Shown one piece after another: positions 9,987 through 17,841 of a DNA stretch of 64,000 bases (position 1 is its first letter; each line of letters starts with the position of its first letter). The notes below the pieces were generated by a model that did no database searches, was not told the origin of the DNA, and saw only the letters and a list, made by a program, of their open reading frames with translations. A program made the position numbers and the translations under genes. This stretch comes from Pelomonas sp965229315 (GTDB lineage: Bacteria > Pseudomonadota > Gammaproteobacteria > Burkholderiales > Burkholderiaceae_C). The stretch spans positions 1,364,001 to 1,428,000 of the forward strand of contig NZ_CBDDJA010000002.1 in the NCBI RefSeq assembly GCF_965229315.1, read 5' to 3'.

Positions 9987-11871
9987 CGTGGCTCTCCGCT
10001 GTCGTCGCCCAAGTCTCGACGGTGAGGTCGAACTCGAAACTCATGCCTCGTTCGTCGCCTGGCAGGCGCTGGGCGCGCAGCGTGCCACCGAACTCGTGCA
10101 CGATCTTGGCCGAGATCACGAGGCCCAGCCCCAACCCTTCGCCGGCCGGCTTGGTCGTGAAGAAGGGCTCGAAGAGGTGGGACATCTCGGCCTCGCTGAC
10201 ACCCGCGCCGCTGTCCTGCACCTTGACGAGCACGCGCCGGCCCTCCTCCTGCGGCAGGGCCTGCACGCGCAACCGCCGCGTGGCCTCGTGCTGCATCGCA
10301 TCCAGCGCGTTGCCGATGAGGTTGACGAGCACCTGCTCCAGCCGGTTGGCCTCGGCGCGCACGCGCAGGCCCGGCGCGATGTCCACATCGGCCTGCACAC
10401 CCAGCGCGCGGCTGCGGTGCTCCAGCAGCAGCAGCGCGTTGCGCACGCTGTCCAGCAGCGACTGGCTGCCGGTGACCTGCTCGTCGGCCTTGCGCGCGAA
10501 GCTCTTCAGCTGGCGCGTGATCTGGCTCATGCGCTCCACCATGTCGTCCATGATCTGCAGGTTGGCGGCCACGGCGTCCTGGCGGCCGGCCTCCAGCAGG
10601 CGCATCGAGTTGCGCGCCAGCGCCCGCAGCGCGGTGAGCGGCTGGTTGACCTCGTGCGACAGGCCCGCCGACATCTGGCCCAGCACGGCCAGCTTGCTGG
10701 CCTGCAGCAGCTCGCCCTCGGTCTGCAGGCGCTGGGCGATCTGCAGCTTCAGCGCCTCGTTGGTCTGGCGCAGCTCGGCCGTGCGGCTGTCCACGAGCTG
10801 CTCCAGCTGCCCGTGCGCCTGCTGCAGCGCGGTCTGGGCGTTGGTGAGCTGGCGCAGTGCGCGCCGGCGCGACGACAGGTACAGCACCAGCAGCCCGACG
10901 CTGGCGCCAAAGGCCGCACCGCCCCACGCGGCGAGCTGGGCACGCTGCCGCACCTCGGTCAGGTCGGACAGCGCCACCAGCCGCAGCCCCAGCGGCACGA
11001 GCTGGCGTTGCTGCGCCAGCATGGGCCTGGCCCCGGCGGCATGGGGCAGCGGCAGCCTCACCTGCTGGCCCTGGTGCACCTCCAGCGACGCCGGCAGGTC
11101 CAGGTCCGGCCCGATGGCCTGCGGGTAGCGCGCGCTGGCCTGCAAAGCCTGGCGGCGCGACGGATCGGCGTGGTCCAGCACCGCGTACTTCCAGGCCTGC
11201 ACCGAGCTCATGATGACGACATCCTGGTCGTCGGCGACGAGGATGCGTTCGCCTTGCGACCGCAGGCCCATGTCCACCCAGGTGGCCTCCAGCGGCGCGA
11301 GGTTGAAGCGCACGACGATGACACCCAGCAACGCCTGGGCCTGGCGCAGCGGGTGCAGCAGGTAGAAGTCCGTGCTGCCGGTGGCCGGGTCGGCGGCGAA
11401 GAAGTGGCTGCGGCCCTGGGCCAGCGCCTCGCGCAGCCGTGCCGGCGGCGCCAGTGGCTCGCTGGCCGACAAGACCTGACCCTGGGCATCGGCCACGAAG
11501 ATCTGGTGCGTGCCAGCGCGCACGTTAACGCGGGCCAGCATCTGGCTCACGGCGTTGCGGCGGCTTTCGTCCTGCGGCGCCTGCAGCAGCGACTGCAGCG
11601 TGGGGTCGATGGCCAGCAGGCTGGGCAGCGAGGCATGCCGGCCCAGTTCGGCCGCGAGGTTGGTGGCATAGAGCTCCAGCCGCTCGGTGCTCAGCGCCGA
11701 CAGCTGCTCGCGGCCGCTGCGTTCACTCAGGCGGTGCGCGAGCGCGAAGCCCAGCACCATCAGCAGGCCCGTGAGGAACAGATGGAATCCGGGCCGGCCC
11801 AGCAACAGGAACAAGCGCACCGCGGAGGAGCGCGTGCGTGACGGAAGCGGCGAAGAGGAATGCACAAACAT
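9979..11871 (-). CDS. Sensor histidine kinase, DctB type
   Basis: From the ATG at 11871 the protein has 630 residues: transmembrane segment 1 (~25-46), a large periplasmic sensing region resembling the double-Cache domain of DctB, transmembrane segment 2 (~310-333), a coiled-coil stretch rich in Gln and Glu, and a kinase core. The phosphorylated His is in GLSHEVNQPL (~404). ATP-binding boxes follow (LVNLIGNALDAM, VQDSGAG, GEGLGLGL). DctB-family sensors respond to C4-dicarboxylates and the related AauS to acidic amino acids; which applies here cannot be read from sequence. An in-frame upstream extension of 48 residues is arginine-rich and unsupported. Confidence 0.9.
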
Positions 11872-11973
11872 GGCGAACGGGCCGCGTAGTTTGCCCATGG
11901 CGTGCGGCGCTGCGCAGGCCGGACCGCTGTTTTTTCGGTGGTGGCGAAGAACCGCCCGGCGCGCGGTGCGGTT

Positions 11974-11991
11974 TGTGCGGATTTCCGCCCA
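11974..11991. promoter_or_regulatory. Candidate upstream activator site for a sigma-54 activator
   Basis: TGTGCGGA-TT-TCCGCCCA is a near-perfect inverted repeat (one mismatch in eight pairs). Its centre is about 150 bases upstream of the predicted livH transcription start, a typical distance for binding of an activator that loops to sigma-54 polymerase. The neighbouring DctD-type regulator is the obvious candidate. The assignment is inference from symmetry and position. Confidence 0.4.
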
Positions 11992-12110
11992 GTCCGGCGG
12001 GCGCCAAACTGGCATCCTGCGGCCCCGATGAGCCAGGTCGGGGGGTTCTGGCAGTCAACGGCTCGCTACCGTCGGTGAATACCCTTGAAACCCGGCTGCA
12101 TATGCAGTTT

Positions 12111-12125
12111 TGGCACGAGGGTTGC
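12111..12125 (+). promoter_or_regulatory. Sigma-54 (-24/-12) promoter of the liv operon
   Basis: TGGCAC-GAGGG-TTGC matches the RpoN consensus TGGCACNNNNNTTGC exactly. The invariant GG (12112-12113) and GC (12124-12125) are separated by the required 10 bases. Transcription should start near 12137, giving a ~47-base leader before the livH ATG at 12184. Sigma-54 control implies an enhancer-binding activator and often a link to nitrogen status. Confidence 0.75.
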
Positions 12126-12183
12126 GATTTAACGCAGGTCGCATGGCGCATGCTGTGCCCAACAAAGCTAAAGAGGGCCCCTC

Positions 12184-13107
12184 ATGGAGACTCTGATTCA
12201 ACAGATCATCAACGGCTTGGTGCTGGGGAGCATGTATGCCCTCGTCGCACTGGGCTACACGATGGTCTACGGCATCATCAACCTCATCAATTTCGCGCAC
12301 GGCGAGATCCTGATGGTCGGCGCGATGGTGAGCTGGACGGTGGTGTCGGCGCTGGCCGATTCGGGCCTGCCGGGCTGGGCGCTGATGCTCGTGGGCCTGG
12401 CCTGCGCGGTGGTCGTCTGCGCGGTGCTGAACTACTCGGTCGAGAAGATCGCCTACCGGCCGCTGCGCAACGCGCCGCGGCTGGCGCCGCTGATCACCGC
12501 CATGGGCATGTCGCTGCTGCTGCAGGTGCTGGCGATGATCATCTGGAAGCCCAACCCCAAGCCCTTCCCATTGCTGCTGCCGACGACGCCCATCGACCTG
12601 GGCGGGCCGGTCATCACGGTCACGCAGTGCCTGATCCTGGGCCTGACCGTCTGCATCCTCGCGGCGCTGATGTACCTGGTGAACTACACGCGGCTGGGCC
12701 GCGCGATGCGCGCCACCGCCGAGAACCCGCGCGTGGCCGGCCTGATGGGCGTGAAGCCGGACTTCATCATCTCCACCACCTTCGTCATCGGCGCCGCGCT
12801 GGCCGCGGTGGCCGGCCTGATGTGGGCCGCCAACTACGGCACCGTGCAGCACACGATGGGCTTCATGCCCGGGCTGAAGGCCTTCACGGCGGCCGTGCTG
12901 GGCGGCATCGGCAACCTGGCCGGCGCGGTGGTGGGCGGCGTGCTGCTGGGCCTCATCGAGGCCATCGGCGCAGGCTACCTGGGCGACCTGACCGGCGGCG
13001 TGCTGGGCAGCCACTACGCCGACATCTTCGCCTTCGTGGCGCTCATCCTCGTGCTGACGCTGCGGCCTTCGGGCCTGCTTGGCGAACGTGTGGCAGACCG
13101 CGCCTGA
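12184..13107 (+). CDS. livH: Branched-chain amino acid ABC transporter permease LivH
   Basis: The 307-residue integral membrane protein is one of the two permease subunits of the high-affinity leucine/isoleucine/valine importer. It opens QQIINGLVLGSMYALVALGYTMVYGIINLINFAHGE-like, the strongly conserved LivH start, and has about eight hydrophobic segments plus the ENPRVAGLMGV loop that contacts the ATPases. It is the first gene of livHMGF, with livM 11 bases downstream. No branched-chain binding protein (LivJ/K) is encoded nearby, so that part must lie elsewhere in the genome. Confidence 0.96.
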   Translation: METLIQQIINGLVLGSMYALVALGYTMVYGIINLINFAHGEILMVGAMVSWTVVSALADSGLPGWALMLVGLACAVVVCAVLNYSVEKIAYRPLRNAPRLAPLITAMGMSLLLQVLAMIIWKPNPKPFPLLLPTTPIDLGGPVITVTQCLILGLTVCILAALMYLVNYTRLGRAMRATAENPRVAGLMGVKPDFIISTTFVIGAALAAVAGLMWAANYGTVQHTMGFMPGLKAFTAAVLGGIGNLAGAVVGGVLLGLIEAIGAGYLGDLTGGVLGSHYADIFAFVALILVLTLRPSGLLGERVADRA

Positions 13108-13118
13108 GGAGACAAGAC

Positions 13119-14198
13119 ATGCAAGCCAAGAAACTCATCACCTTCCTCGCCTGCGCCATCGGTCTACTGGTCGTGCCGCTGTTCGCGCAGCAGCTCGGCA
13201 ACGGCCCCGTGCGCATCATCGACCTGGCGCTGCTGTACGTGCTGCTGGCGCTGGGCCTGAACATCGTCGTGGGCTATGCCGGCCTGCTGGACCTGGGCTA
13301 CGTGGCCTTCTACGCGGTCGGCGCCTACATGTTCGCGCTGCTGGCCAGCCCGCACCTGAGCGAGAACTTCGAGGCCTTCCAGGCCGCGTTCCCCACGGGC
13401 CTGCACTCGCCGCTCTGGCTGGTCATCCCGGCGGCGGCGCTGCTGGCGGCGTTCTTCGGCGTGATGCTGGGCGCGCCAACGCTGAAGCTGCGCGGCGACT
13501 ACCTCGCCATCGTCACGCTGGGCTTCGGCGAAATCATCCGCGTGTTCCTGAACAACCTGGAATACCCGCTCAACATCACCAACGGCCCGCGCGGCATCGG
13601 CCAGATCGACTCGTTCCGCATCTTCGGCGTGGACCTCGGCAAGTCGCTGCAGATCGGCGACTACACGCTGCCGTCGGTGACGCTGTACTACTACCTGTTC
13701 CTCGCGCTCGTGGTGGCGGGCGTGGTGATCTGCTATCGCCTGGAGAACTCCCGCATCGGCCGCGCCTGGATGGCCATTCGCGAGGACGAGATCGCCGCCA
13801 AGGCCATGGGCATCAACACCCGCAACCTGAAGCTGCTGGCCTTCGGCATGGGCGCCACCTTCGGCGGTGTGTCGGGCGCAATGTTCGCGAGCTTCCAGGG
13901 CTTCGTGTCCCCCGAGTCCTTCAGCCTGCAGGAGTCGGTCATGATCGTCGCGATGGTCGTGCTGGGCGGCATCGGCCACATCCCGGGCGTCATCCTGGGC
14001 GCGCTGATGCTGTCGGCCCTGCCCGAGGTGCTGCGCTACGTCGCCGGCCCGCTGCAGCAGATGACTGACGGCCGCCTGGACGCCTCCATCCTGCGCCAGC
14101 TGCTGGTGGCGCTGGCCATGATCGGCATCATGCTGGCCCGCCCGCGCGGCCTGTGGCCCGCGCCCGAGCACGGCAAGTCGGCTCCGGCAGCCAAGTGA
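13119..14198 (+). CDS. livM: Branched-chain amino acid ABC transporter permease LivM
   Basis: The 359-residue membrane protein is the second permease subunit. It starts MQAKKLITFLACAIGLLVVPLF and shows the LivM hallmarks LNIVVGYAGLLDLGYVAFYAVGAY, LRGDYLAIVTLGFGEIIRV and WMAIREDEIAAKAMGIN; the last is the EAA-type loop that docks on the ATPase. The start at 13119 follows GAGGAGAC within normal ribosome-binding distance. It is coupled between livH (11 bases) and livG (13 bases). Confidence 0.96.
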   Translation: MQAKKLITFLACAIGLLVVPLFAQQLGNGPVRIIDLALLYVLLALGLNIVVGYAGLLDLGYVAFYAVGAYMFALLASPHLSENFEAFQAAFPTGLHSPLWLVIPAAALLAAFFGVMLGAPTLKLRGDYLAIVTLGFGEIIRVFLNNLEYPLNITNGPRGIGQIDSFRIFGVDLGKSLQIGDYTLPSVTLYYYLFLALVVAGVVICYRLENSRIGRAWMAIREDEIAAKAMGINTRNLKLLAFGMGATFGGVSGAMFASFQGFVSPESFSLQESVMIVAMVVLGGIGHIPGVILGALMLSALPEVLRYVAGPLQQMTDGRLDASILRQLLVALAMIGIMLARPRGLWPAPEHGKSAPAAK

Positions 14199-14211
14199 GG
14201 GAAGGCACACC

Positions 14212-14997
14212 ATGACCACTCACGACAACATCGTTCTCAACGTCAGCGGCGCGTCCAAGCGCTTCGGCGGCGTGCAGGCCCTGTCCGACGTCGGCATCCA
14301 GATCCAGCGCGGCCAGGTCTACGGCCTGATCGGCCCCAACGGCGCCGGCAAGACGACCTTCTTCAACGTCATCACCGGGCTTTACGTGCCGGACGGCGGC
14401 AGCTTTGCGCTGGGCGGCACGCCCTACGCGCCGCAGGCGGTGCATCAGGTCGCCAAGGCCGGCATCGCGCGCACCTTCCAGAACATCCGCCTGTTCGCCG
14501 ACATGACGGCGCTGGAGAACGTCATGGTGGGGCGACACGTCCGCACCAAGTCCGGCCTGTTCGGCGCCGTGTTCCGCACGCCCAAGTTCAAGGCCGAGGA
14601 GGCCGCCATCAAGGCGCGCGCCCAGGAACTGCTGGACTACGTCGGCATCGGCAAGTACGCCGAGTTCAAGGCCCGCACGCTGAGCTACGGCGACCAGCGC
14701 CGGCTGGAGATTGCGCGGGCGCTGGCGACCGACCCTCAGCTCATCGCGCTGGACGAGCCCGCCGCCGGCATGAACGCGACCGAGAAGGTCGTGCTGCGCG
14801 AGCTGATCGACCGCATCCGCAAGGACGGCCGCACCATCCTGCTCATCGAGCACGACGTGAAGCTGGTCATGGGCCTGTGCGACCGTGTGACGGTGCTGGA
14901 CTACGGCAAGCAGATCGCCGAGGGCACGCCGGCCGAGGTGCAGAACAACGAGAAGGTCATCGAGGCCTACCTGGGCGCTGGCCACAAGCCCCACTGA
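14212..14997 (+). CDS. livG: Branched-chain amino acid ABC transporter ATP-binding protein LivG
   Basis: The 261-residue ATPase powers the Liv importer together with LivF. Walker A GPNGAGKTT is at residues ~41-49, the signature is LSYGDQRRLEIARAL, and Walker B is LIALDEPAAGMN. The BCA_ABC_TP C-terminal end (VQNNEKVIEAYLG) is present. It lies in the livHMGF operon 14 bases upstream of livF. Confidence 0.96.
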   Translation: MTTHDNIVLNVSGASKRFGGVQALSDVGIQIQRGQVYGLIGPNGAGKTTFFNVITGLYVPDGGSFALGGTPYAPQAVHQVAKAGIARTFQNIRLFADMTALENVMVGRHVRTKSGLFGAVFRTPKFKAEEAAIKARAQELLDYVGIGKYAEFKARTLSYGDQRRLEIARALATDPQLIALDEPAAGMNATEKVVLRELIDRIRKDGRTILLIEHDVKLVMGLCDRVTVLDYGKQIAEGTPAEVQNNEKVIEAYLGAGHKPH

Positions 14998-15011
14998 GAG
15001 GGAAGAAGAAC

Positions 15012-15734
15012 ATGGCACAACCAAATCAAACCCTGCTCAAGGTCAGCGACCTGAAGGTCGCCTACGGCGGCATCCAGGCCGTCAAGGGCGTCAGCTTCGA
15101 GGTGCGCGAGGGCGAACTGGTGTCGCTGATCGGCGCCAACGGCGCCGGCAAGACGACGACGCTGAAGGCCATCACCGGCCTGCAGCCGGTGGCCGCCGGC
15201 AGCGTCGAGTACCTGGGCAAGGCCATCAAGGGCCAGGGCGCCTGGGACCTGGCCAAGCAAGGCCTGGTGATGGTGCCCGAGGGCCGCGGCACGTTCACGC
15301 GCATGACCATCATCGAGAACCTGCAGATGGGCGCCTACAACCGCAAGGACGGCGAGATCCAGGCCGACATGGACAAGGTCTTCGGCCTGTTCCCGCGGCT
15401 GAAGGAGCGCGCCAAGCAGCTCGCCGGCACGATGTCCGGCGGTGAGCAGCAGATGCTGGCCATGGGCCGCGCGCTGATGGCGCGCCCCAAGGTGCTGCTG
15501 CTGGACGAGCCGTCCATGGGGCTGTCGCCCATCATGGTGGACAAGATCTTCGAGGTCGTGAACGACATCCACAAGCAGGGCGTGACCGTGCTGCTCGTCG
15601 AGCAGAACGCCAGCCGCGCGCTGCAGCTCGCCAACCGCGGCTACGTGATGGAGTCCGGCGAGGTGACGATGGAGGGCGAGGGCAGCGCGTTGCTGAACGA
15701 CCCCAAGGTTCGCGCCGCATATCTGGGCGAATAA
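15012..15734 (+). CDS. livF: Branched-chain amino acid ABC transporter ATP-binding protein LivF
   Basis: The 240-residue second ATPase of the Liv importer has Walker A GANGAGKTT, the canonical signature SGGEQQMLAMGRAL and Walker B VLLLDEPSMGLSPIMV, all typical of LivF. The start at 15012 is preceded by GAGAGGGAAGAAG. It ends the operon, and a strong terminator lies 17 bases past the stop. Confidence 0.96.
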   Translation: MAQPNQTLLKVSDLKVAYGGIQAVKGVSFEVREGELVSLIGANGAGKTTTLKAITGLQPVAAGSVEYLGKAIKGQGAWDLAKQGLVMVPEGRGTFTRMTIIENLQMGAYNRKDGEIQADMDKVFGLFPRLKERAKQLAGTMSGGEQQMLAMGRALMARPKVLLLDEPSMGLSPIMVDKIFEVVNDIHKQGVTVLLVEQNASRALQLANRGYVMESGEVTMEGEGSALLNDPKVRAAYLGE

Positions 15735-15750
15735 GCGCGCGAGCGCCCAT

Positions 15751-15780
15751 AAAAAACGCCCGGCGGTGCCGGGCGTTTTG
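15751..15780. terminator. Terminator after livF
   Basis: AACGCCCGGC-GGT-GCCGGGCGTT (15755-15777) is a 10-base-pair stem with T-run after it and A-run before it. It ends the liv operon and probably also the convergent dehydrogenase transcript on the minus strand. Confidence 0.9.
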
Positions 15781-15799
15781 CTTTGGAGTCGCAAGAGGT

Positions 15800-16855
15800 T
15801 CAACCCAGGCGAACGAGCTTGGAACGCGCCCAGTCGTCAGCCACGCGGGCCGGCGTGGAATCGGCCGTCTGCACGCGCTGCAGCAGCTCGTCGACCCGCT
15901 CGGCGATCTTGCTGACTTCGGCCATCACCTTGGCCTCTTCGCCCTCGCCGCGATACTCGCGGGCCACGCTGATGATGCCGCCGGCATTCACGAGGTAGTC
16001 CGGCAGGTAGCAGATGCCGCGGCGCTGCAGCGCGTCGCCGTCGCCAGCGGTGGCGAGTTGGTTGTTGGCGGCGCCGGCAATCAGCTTGGCGCGCACGGTG
16101 GGCACGGTCTGCTCGTTCAGCGAGGCGCCCAGCGCGCAGGGCGCCAGCACGTCGACGTCGGCCGCCAGGATCTCCGCGACGTTCGCGGGCACCGCACCGA
16201 ACTGCGCGATGGCGCGTTCGACCTTGGCCTGGTCTACGTCGGCCACCACCAGCCTGGCGCCGGCCTGGTGCAGGAACTCGGCCAGGTGCCAGCCCACGGC
16301 GCCCAGGCCCTGCAGCGCGACGCGCACGCCGTCCAGCGAGGTGCGGCCCAGCACGAGGCGCGCGCCGGCCTGGATGGCCACGAACACGCCCCAGGCCGTC
16401 TTCGGGCTGGGGTCGCCGCCGAAAGCGCCTTCGCGCGGGATGCCGCTGACGAAGGACGTCTCGGCCTGCATGCCGCGCATGTCGGCGGTGGTGGTGCCCA
16501 CGTCCTCGGCGGTGATGTAGGCGCCGTTCAACGACTGCACGGCGCGGCCGAAGGCGGCGAACAGCGCAGCGCGGTCGAACTGGCCTTGCGGCTTCAAGAT
16601 CACGGCCTTACCGCCGCCGAAGGGCAGGTCGGCCAGCGCGTTCTTCAGGCTCATGCCTTGCGACAGGCGCAGCGCGTCGTTCAGCGCGGCGCCTTCGGAT
16701 TCGTAATGCCACAGCCGGCAGCCGCCGAAGGCGGGGCCGCGTGCGGTGCTGTGCACGGCCAGGATGGCCTTGAGGCCGGTGGCCGGGTCGGTGGCGAGCA
16801 GCACGCGCTCGTGGGCGGCTTGCTCGGGCAGGCCGAAGAGGGAAGTCGGGTTCAT
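15800..16855 (-). CDS. Leucine dehydrogenase-type Glu/Leu/Phe/Val dehydrogenase
   Basis: The 351-residue cytoplasmic enzyme should oxidatively deaminate branched-chain L-amino acids with NAD+ to 2-oxo acids and ammonia. Leucine-dehydrogenase marks are GGCRLWHY near residue 45, the substrate Lys71 in MSLKNALADLPFGGGKAV with catalytic Lys83 following, and the NAD-binding GLGAVGWHLAEFL. The C-terminal half has the conserved CALGASLNEQTV and PDYLVNAGG. Valine or phenylalanine preference cannot be excluded. The start at 16855 (MNPTSLFG) is the family-like one. It lies convergent to the liv operon, which imports its likely substrates, and downstream of the dioxygenase gene. Confidence 0.88.
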   Translation of the reverse strand: MNPTSLFGLPEQAAHERVLLATDPATGLKAILAVHSTARGPAFGGCRLWHYESEGAALNDALRLSQGMSLKNALADLPFGGGKAVILKPQGQFDRAALFAAFGRAVQSLNGAYITAEDVGTTTADMRGMQAETSFVSGIPREGAFGGDPSPKTAWGVFVAIQAGARLVLGRTSLDGVRVALQGLGAVGWHLAEFLHQAGARLVVADVDQAKVERAIAQFGAVPANVAEILAADVDVLAPCALGASLNEQTVPTVRAKLIAGAANNQLATAGDGDALQRRGICYLPDYLVNAGGIISVAREYRGEGEEAKVMAEVSKIAERVDELLQRVQTADSTPARVADDWARSKLVRLG

Positions 16856-16881
16856 GTCGGTCAGGCGCTTGTGGCGCGGCA

Positions 16882-16918
16882 GTGAAAGAGAAACGGCCGC
16901 GCTTGTGGCGCGGCCGTT
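16882..16918 (-). terminator. Terminator after the 2OG-Fe dioxygenase gene
   Basis: An 11-base-pair stem (AACGGCCGCGC / GCGCGGCCGTT, 16892-16918) with a 5-base loop is followed, reading the minus strand, by TTTCTCTTTC. It separates the dioxygenase gene from the dehydrogenase gene downstream on the same strand, suggesting independent transcription of the two. Confidence 0.7.
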
Positions 16919-16938
16919 CGGGATTCTACGGAGCCGCG

Positions 16939-17667
16939 TCAGGGGCCCTGGAAGCCGCCGCTTCGCAAGGTGATGACCAAGGTATCGCGCCAGCCGCGCT
17001 CGCCGCTGGCCAGCGGCTGGATGGGCGTGGTTTCGTGGATGACGCGCTCGTCGTCCAGCAGCAGCGTGGTCCACGGCAGGGTCATCGTGAAGCGCTGGCC
17101 CGCCGGGCCATGCGCGTCGAACACGCGGGACTCGCCGCCCTTGATGCCGTGCCGGCCCACGAACAGCACAGCCACGAGGTCCACGCCGTCGCGGTGCGCA
17201 CCCTCGGGCGTGGGGCGGCCGATGCCGTCGCTGGTGTCGATGCGGAAGGGGTGGGCCTCGATGAACCAGCGCTGCTCACCCTTCAGGGCCGACGCGACCC
17301 GGGCCAGACCCAGCAGCAGCGCCTTCCAAGCGGGCGACTCGCTCATCTCCGGCGCCAGCGGCACGAACCAGCGCTGGATGCCGCCGTGCAGTGCGTTGTA
17401 GTCCAGGGGCTGCCAGTGGGCGCGGTGGGCGCTGAGCGTCAGCGTGTCGCCGTCTGCCACGAAGCAGCCGTGGCGGCGGAAGCGGTAGCGGCCGCCATCG
17501 CGCAGGTAGCCGTCGGGCGGCAGGTCGTTCCAGCAGGACTTGAGCGCGTCGAGTTCGGCCGCCGACACGCCCAGCACGCCCAGCGAGGTCGGCGCCACCA
17601 CGGCCTCGCCATCGCGCCTGAGCGCATCGACGATCTCGGTGGGCGCGGTCCAGGGGGGTTCGAACAT
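16939..17667 (-). CDS. 2-oxoglutarate/Fe(II) dioxygenase, 2OG-Fe_Oxy_2 family (amino-acid hydroxylase type)
   Basis: The 242-residue protein fits the 2OG-Fe_Oxy_2 family, whose characterised members include the Bacillus L-isoleucine dioxygenase that makes 4-hydroxyisoleucine. The iron ligands are visible as His158-x-Asp160 (GAHRDGVD) and His211 (VIHETTPI), with Arg227 in position to bind 2-oxoglutarate. The start at 17667 (MFEPPWTAPTEIV) is chosen because upstream in-frame codons run into a repeat element. Its neighbours, a leucine dehydrogenase-type enzyme and the liv importer, make a free branched-chain amino acid a plausible substrate. This is inference; many family members are uncharacterised. 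Confidence 0.82.
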   Translation of the reverse strand: MFEPPWTAPTEIVDALRRDGEAVVAPTSLGVLGVSAAELDALKSCWNDLPPDGYLRDGGRYRFRRHGCFVADGDTLTLSAHRAHWQPLDYNALHGGIQRWFVPLAPEMSESPAWKALLLGLARVASALKGEQRWFIEAHPFRIDTSDGIGRPTPEGAHRDGVDLVAVLFVGRHGIKGGESRVFDAHGPAGQRFTMTLPWTTLLLDDERVIHETTPIQPLASGERGWRDTLVITLRSGGFQGP

Positions 17668-17841
17668 CTCAGGTGTCCATTCCGCAGTTGGTGTTGACGG
17701 GCCGAGCGCCGGGCCGCTCCCAAGCCGGCCCGCCATGGCGATGTGCTCGCGGCTCAAAGCCGCGGGCATCGCCGTCCCCTCGGGGGACCGACCAGACACG
17801 CCCGCGTTCAGCGAAGCGAGCCTGGGCGAGGGGTCGACGCT
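17668..17841. repeat. GC-rich intergenic repeat-like element with hairpins
   Basis: No gene is credible here. The block contains a 7-base-pair hairpin CGCGGCT-CAA-AGCCGCG (17748-17764) and a second, GTCCCC-TC-(G)GGGGAC (17774-17788), followed by AGCGAAGCGAGC. The composition resembles dispersed intergenic repeats I associate with Burkholderiales genomes. No second copy of the whole block occurs in this window, so the repeat status is inference. Confidence 0.4.

Larger units (their letters stand above)
11872..12183. promoter_or_regulatory. Divergent regulatory region between the DctB-type kinase gene and livH
   Basis: This 312-base gap holds no credible gene. It contains the sigma-54 promoter for livH (12111-12125), a 12-base perfect palindrome CTGCATATGCAG just upstream of it (12096-12107), and an 18-base near-palindrome at 11974-11991. 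It also has several GC-rich inverted segments such as AACCGC...GCGGTT around 11950-11973. Confidence 0.6.

Noticed and set aside
11838..13118. A long open frame running from 11838 into livM as a fusion protein
   Set aside because: The upstream part is the shadow of livH in another frame; livM has its own ribosome site and normal start at 13119.
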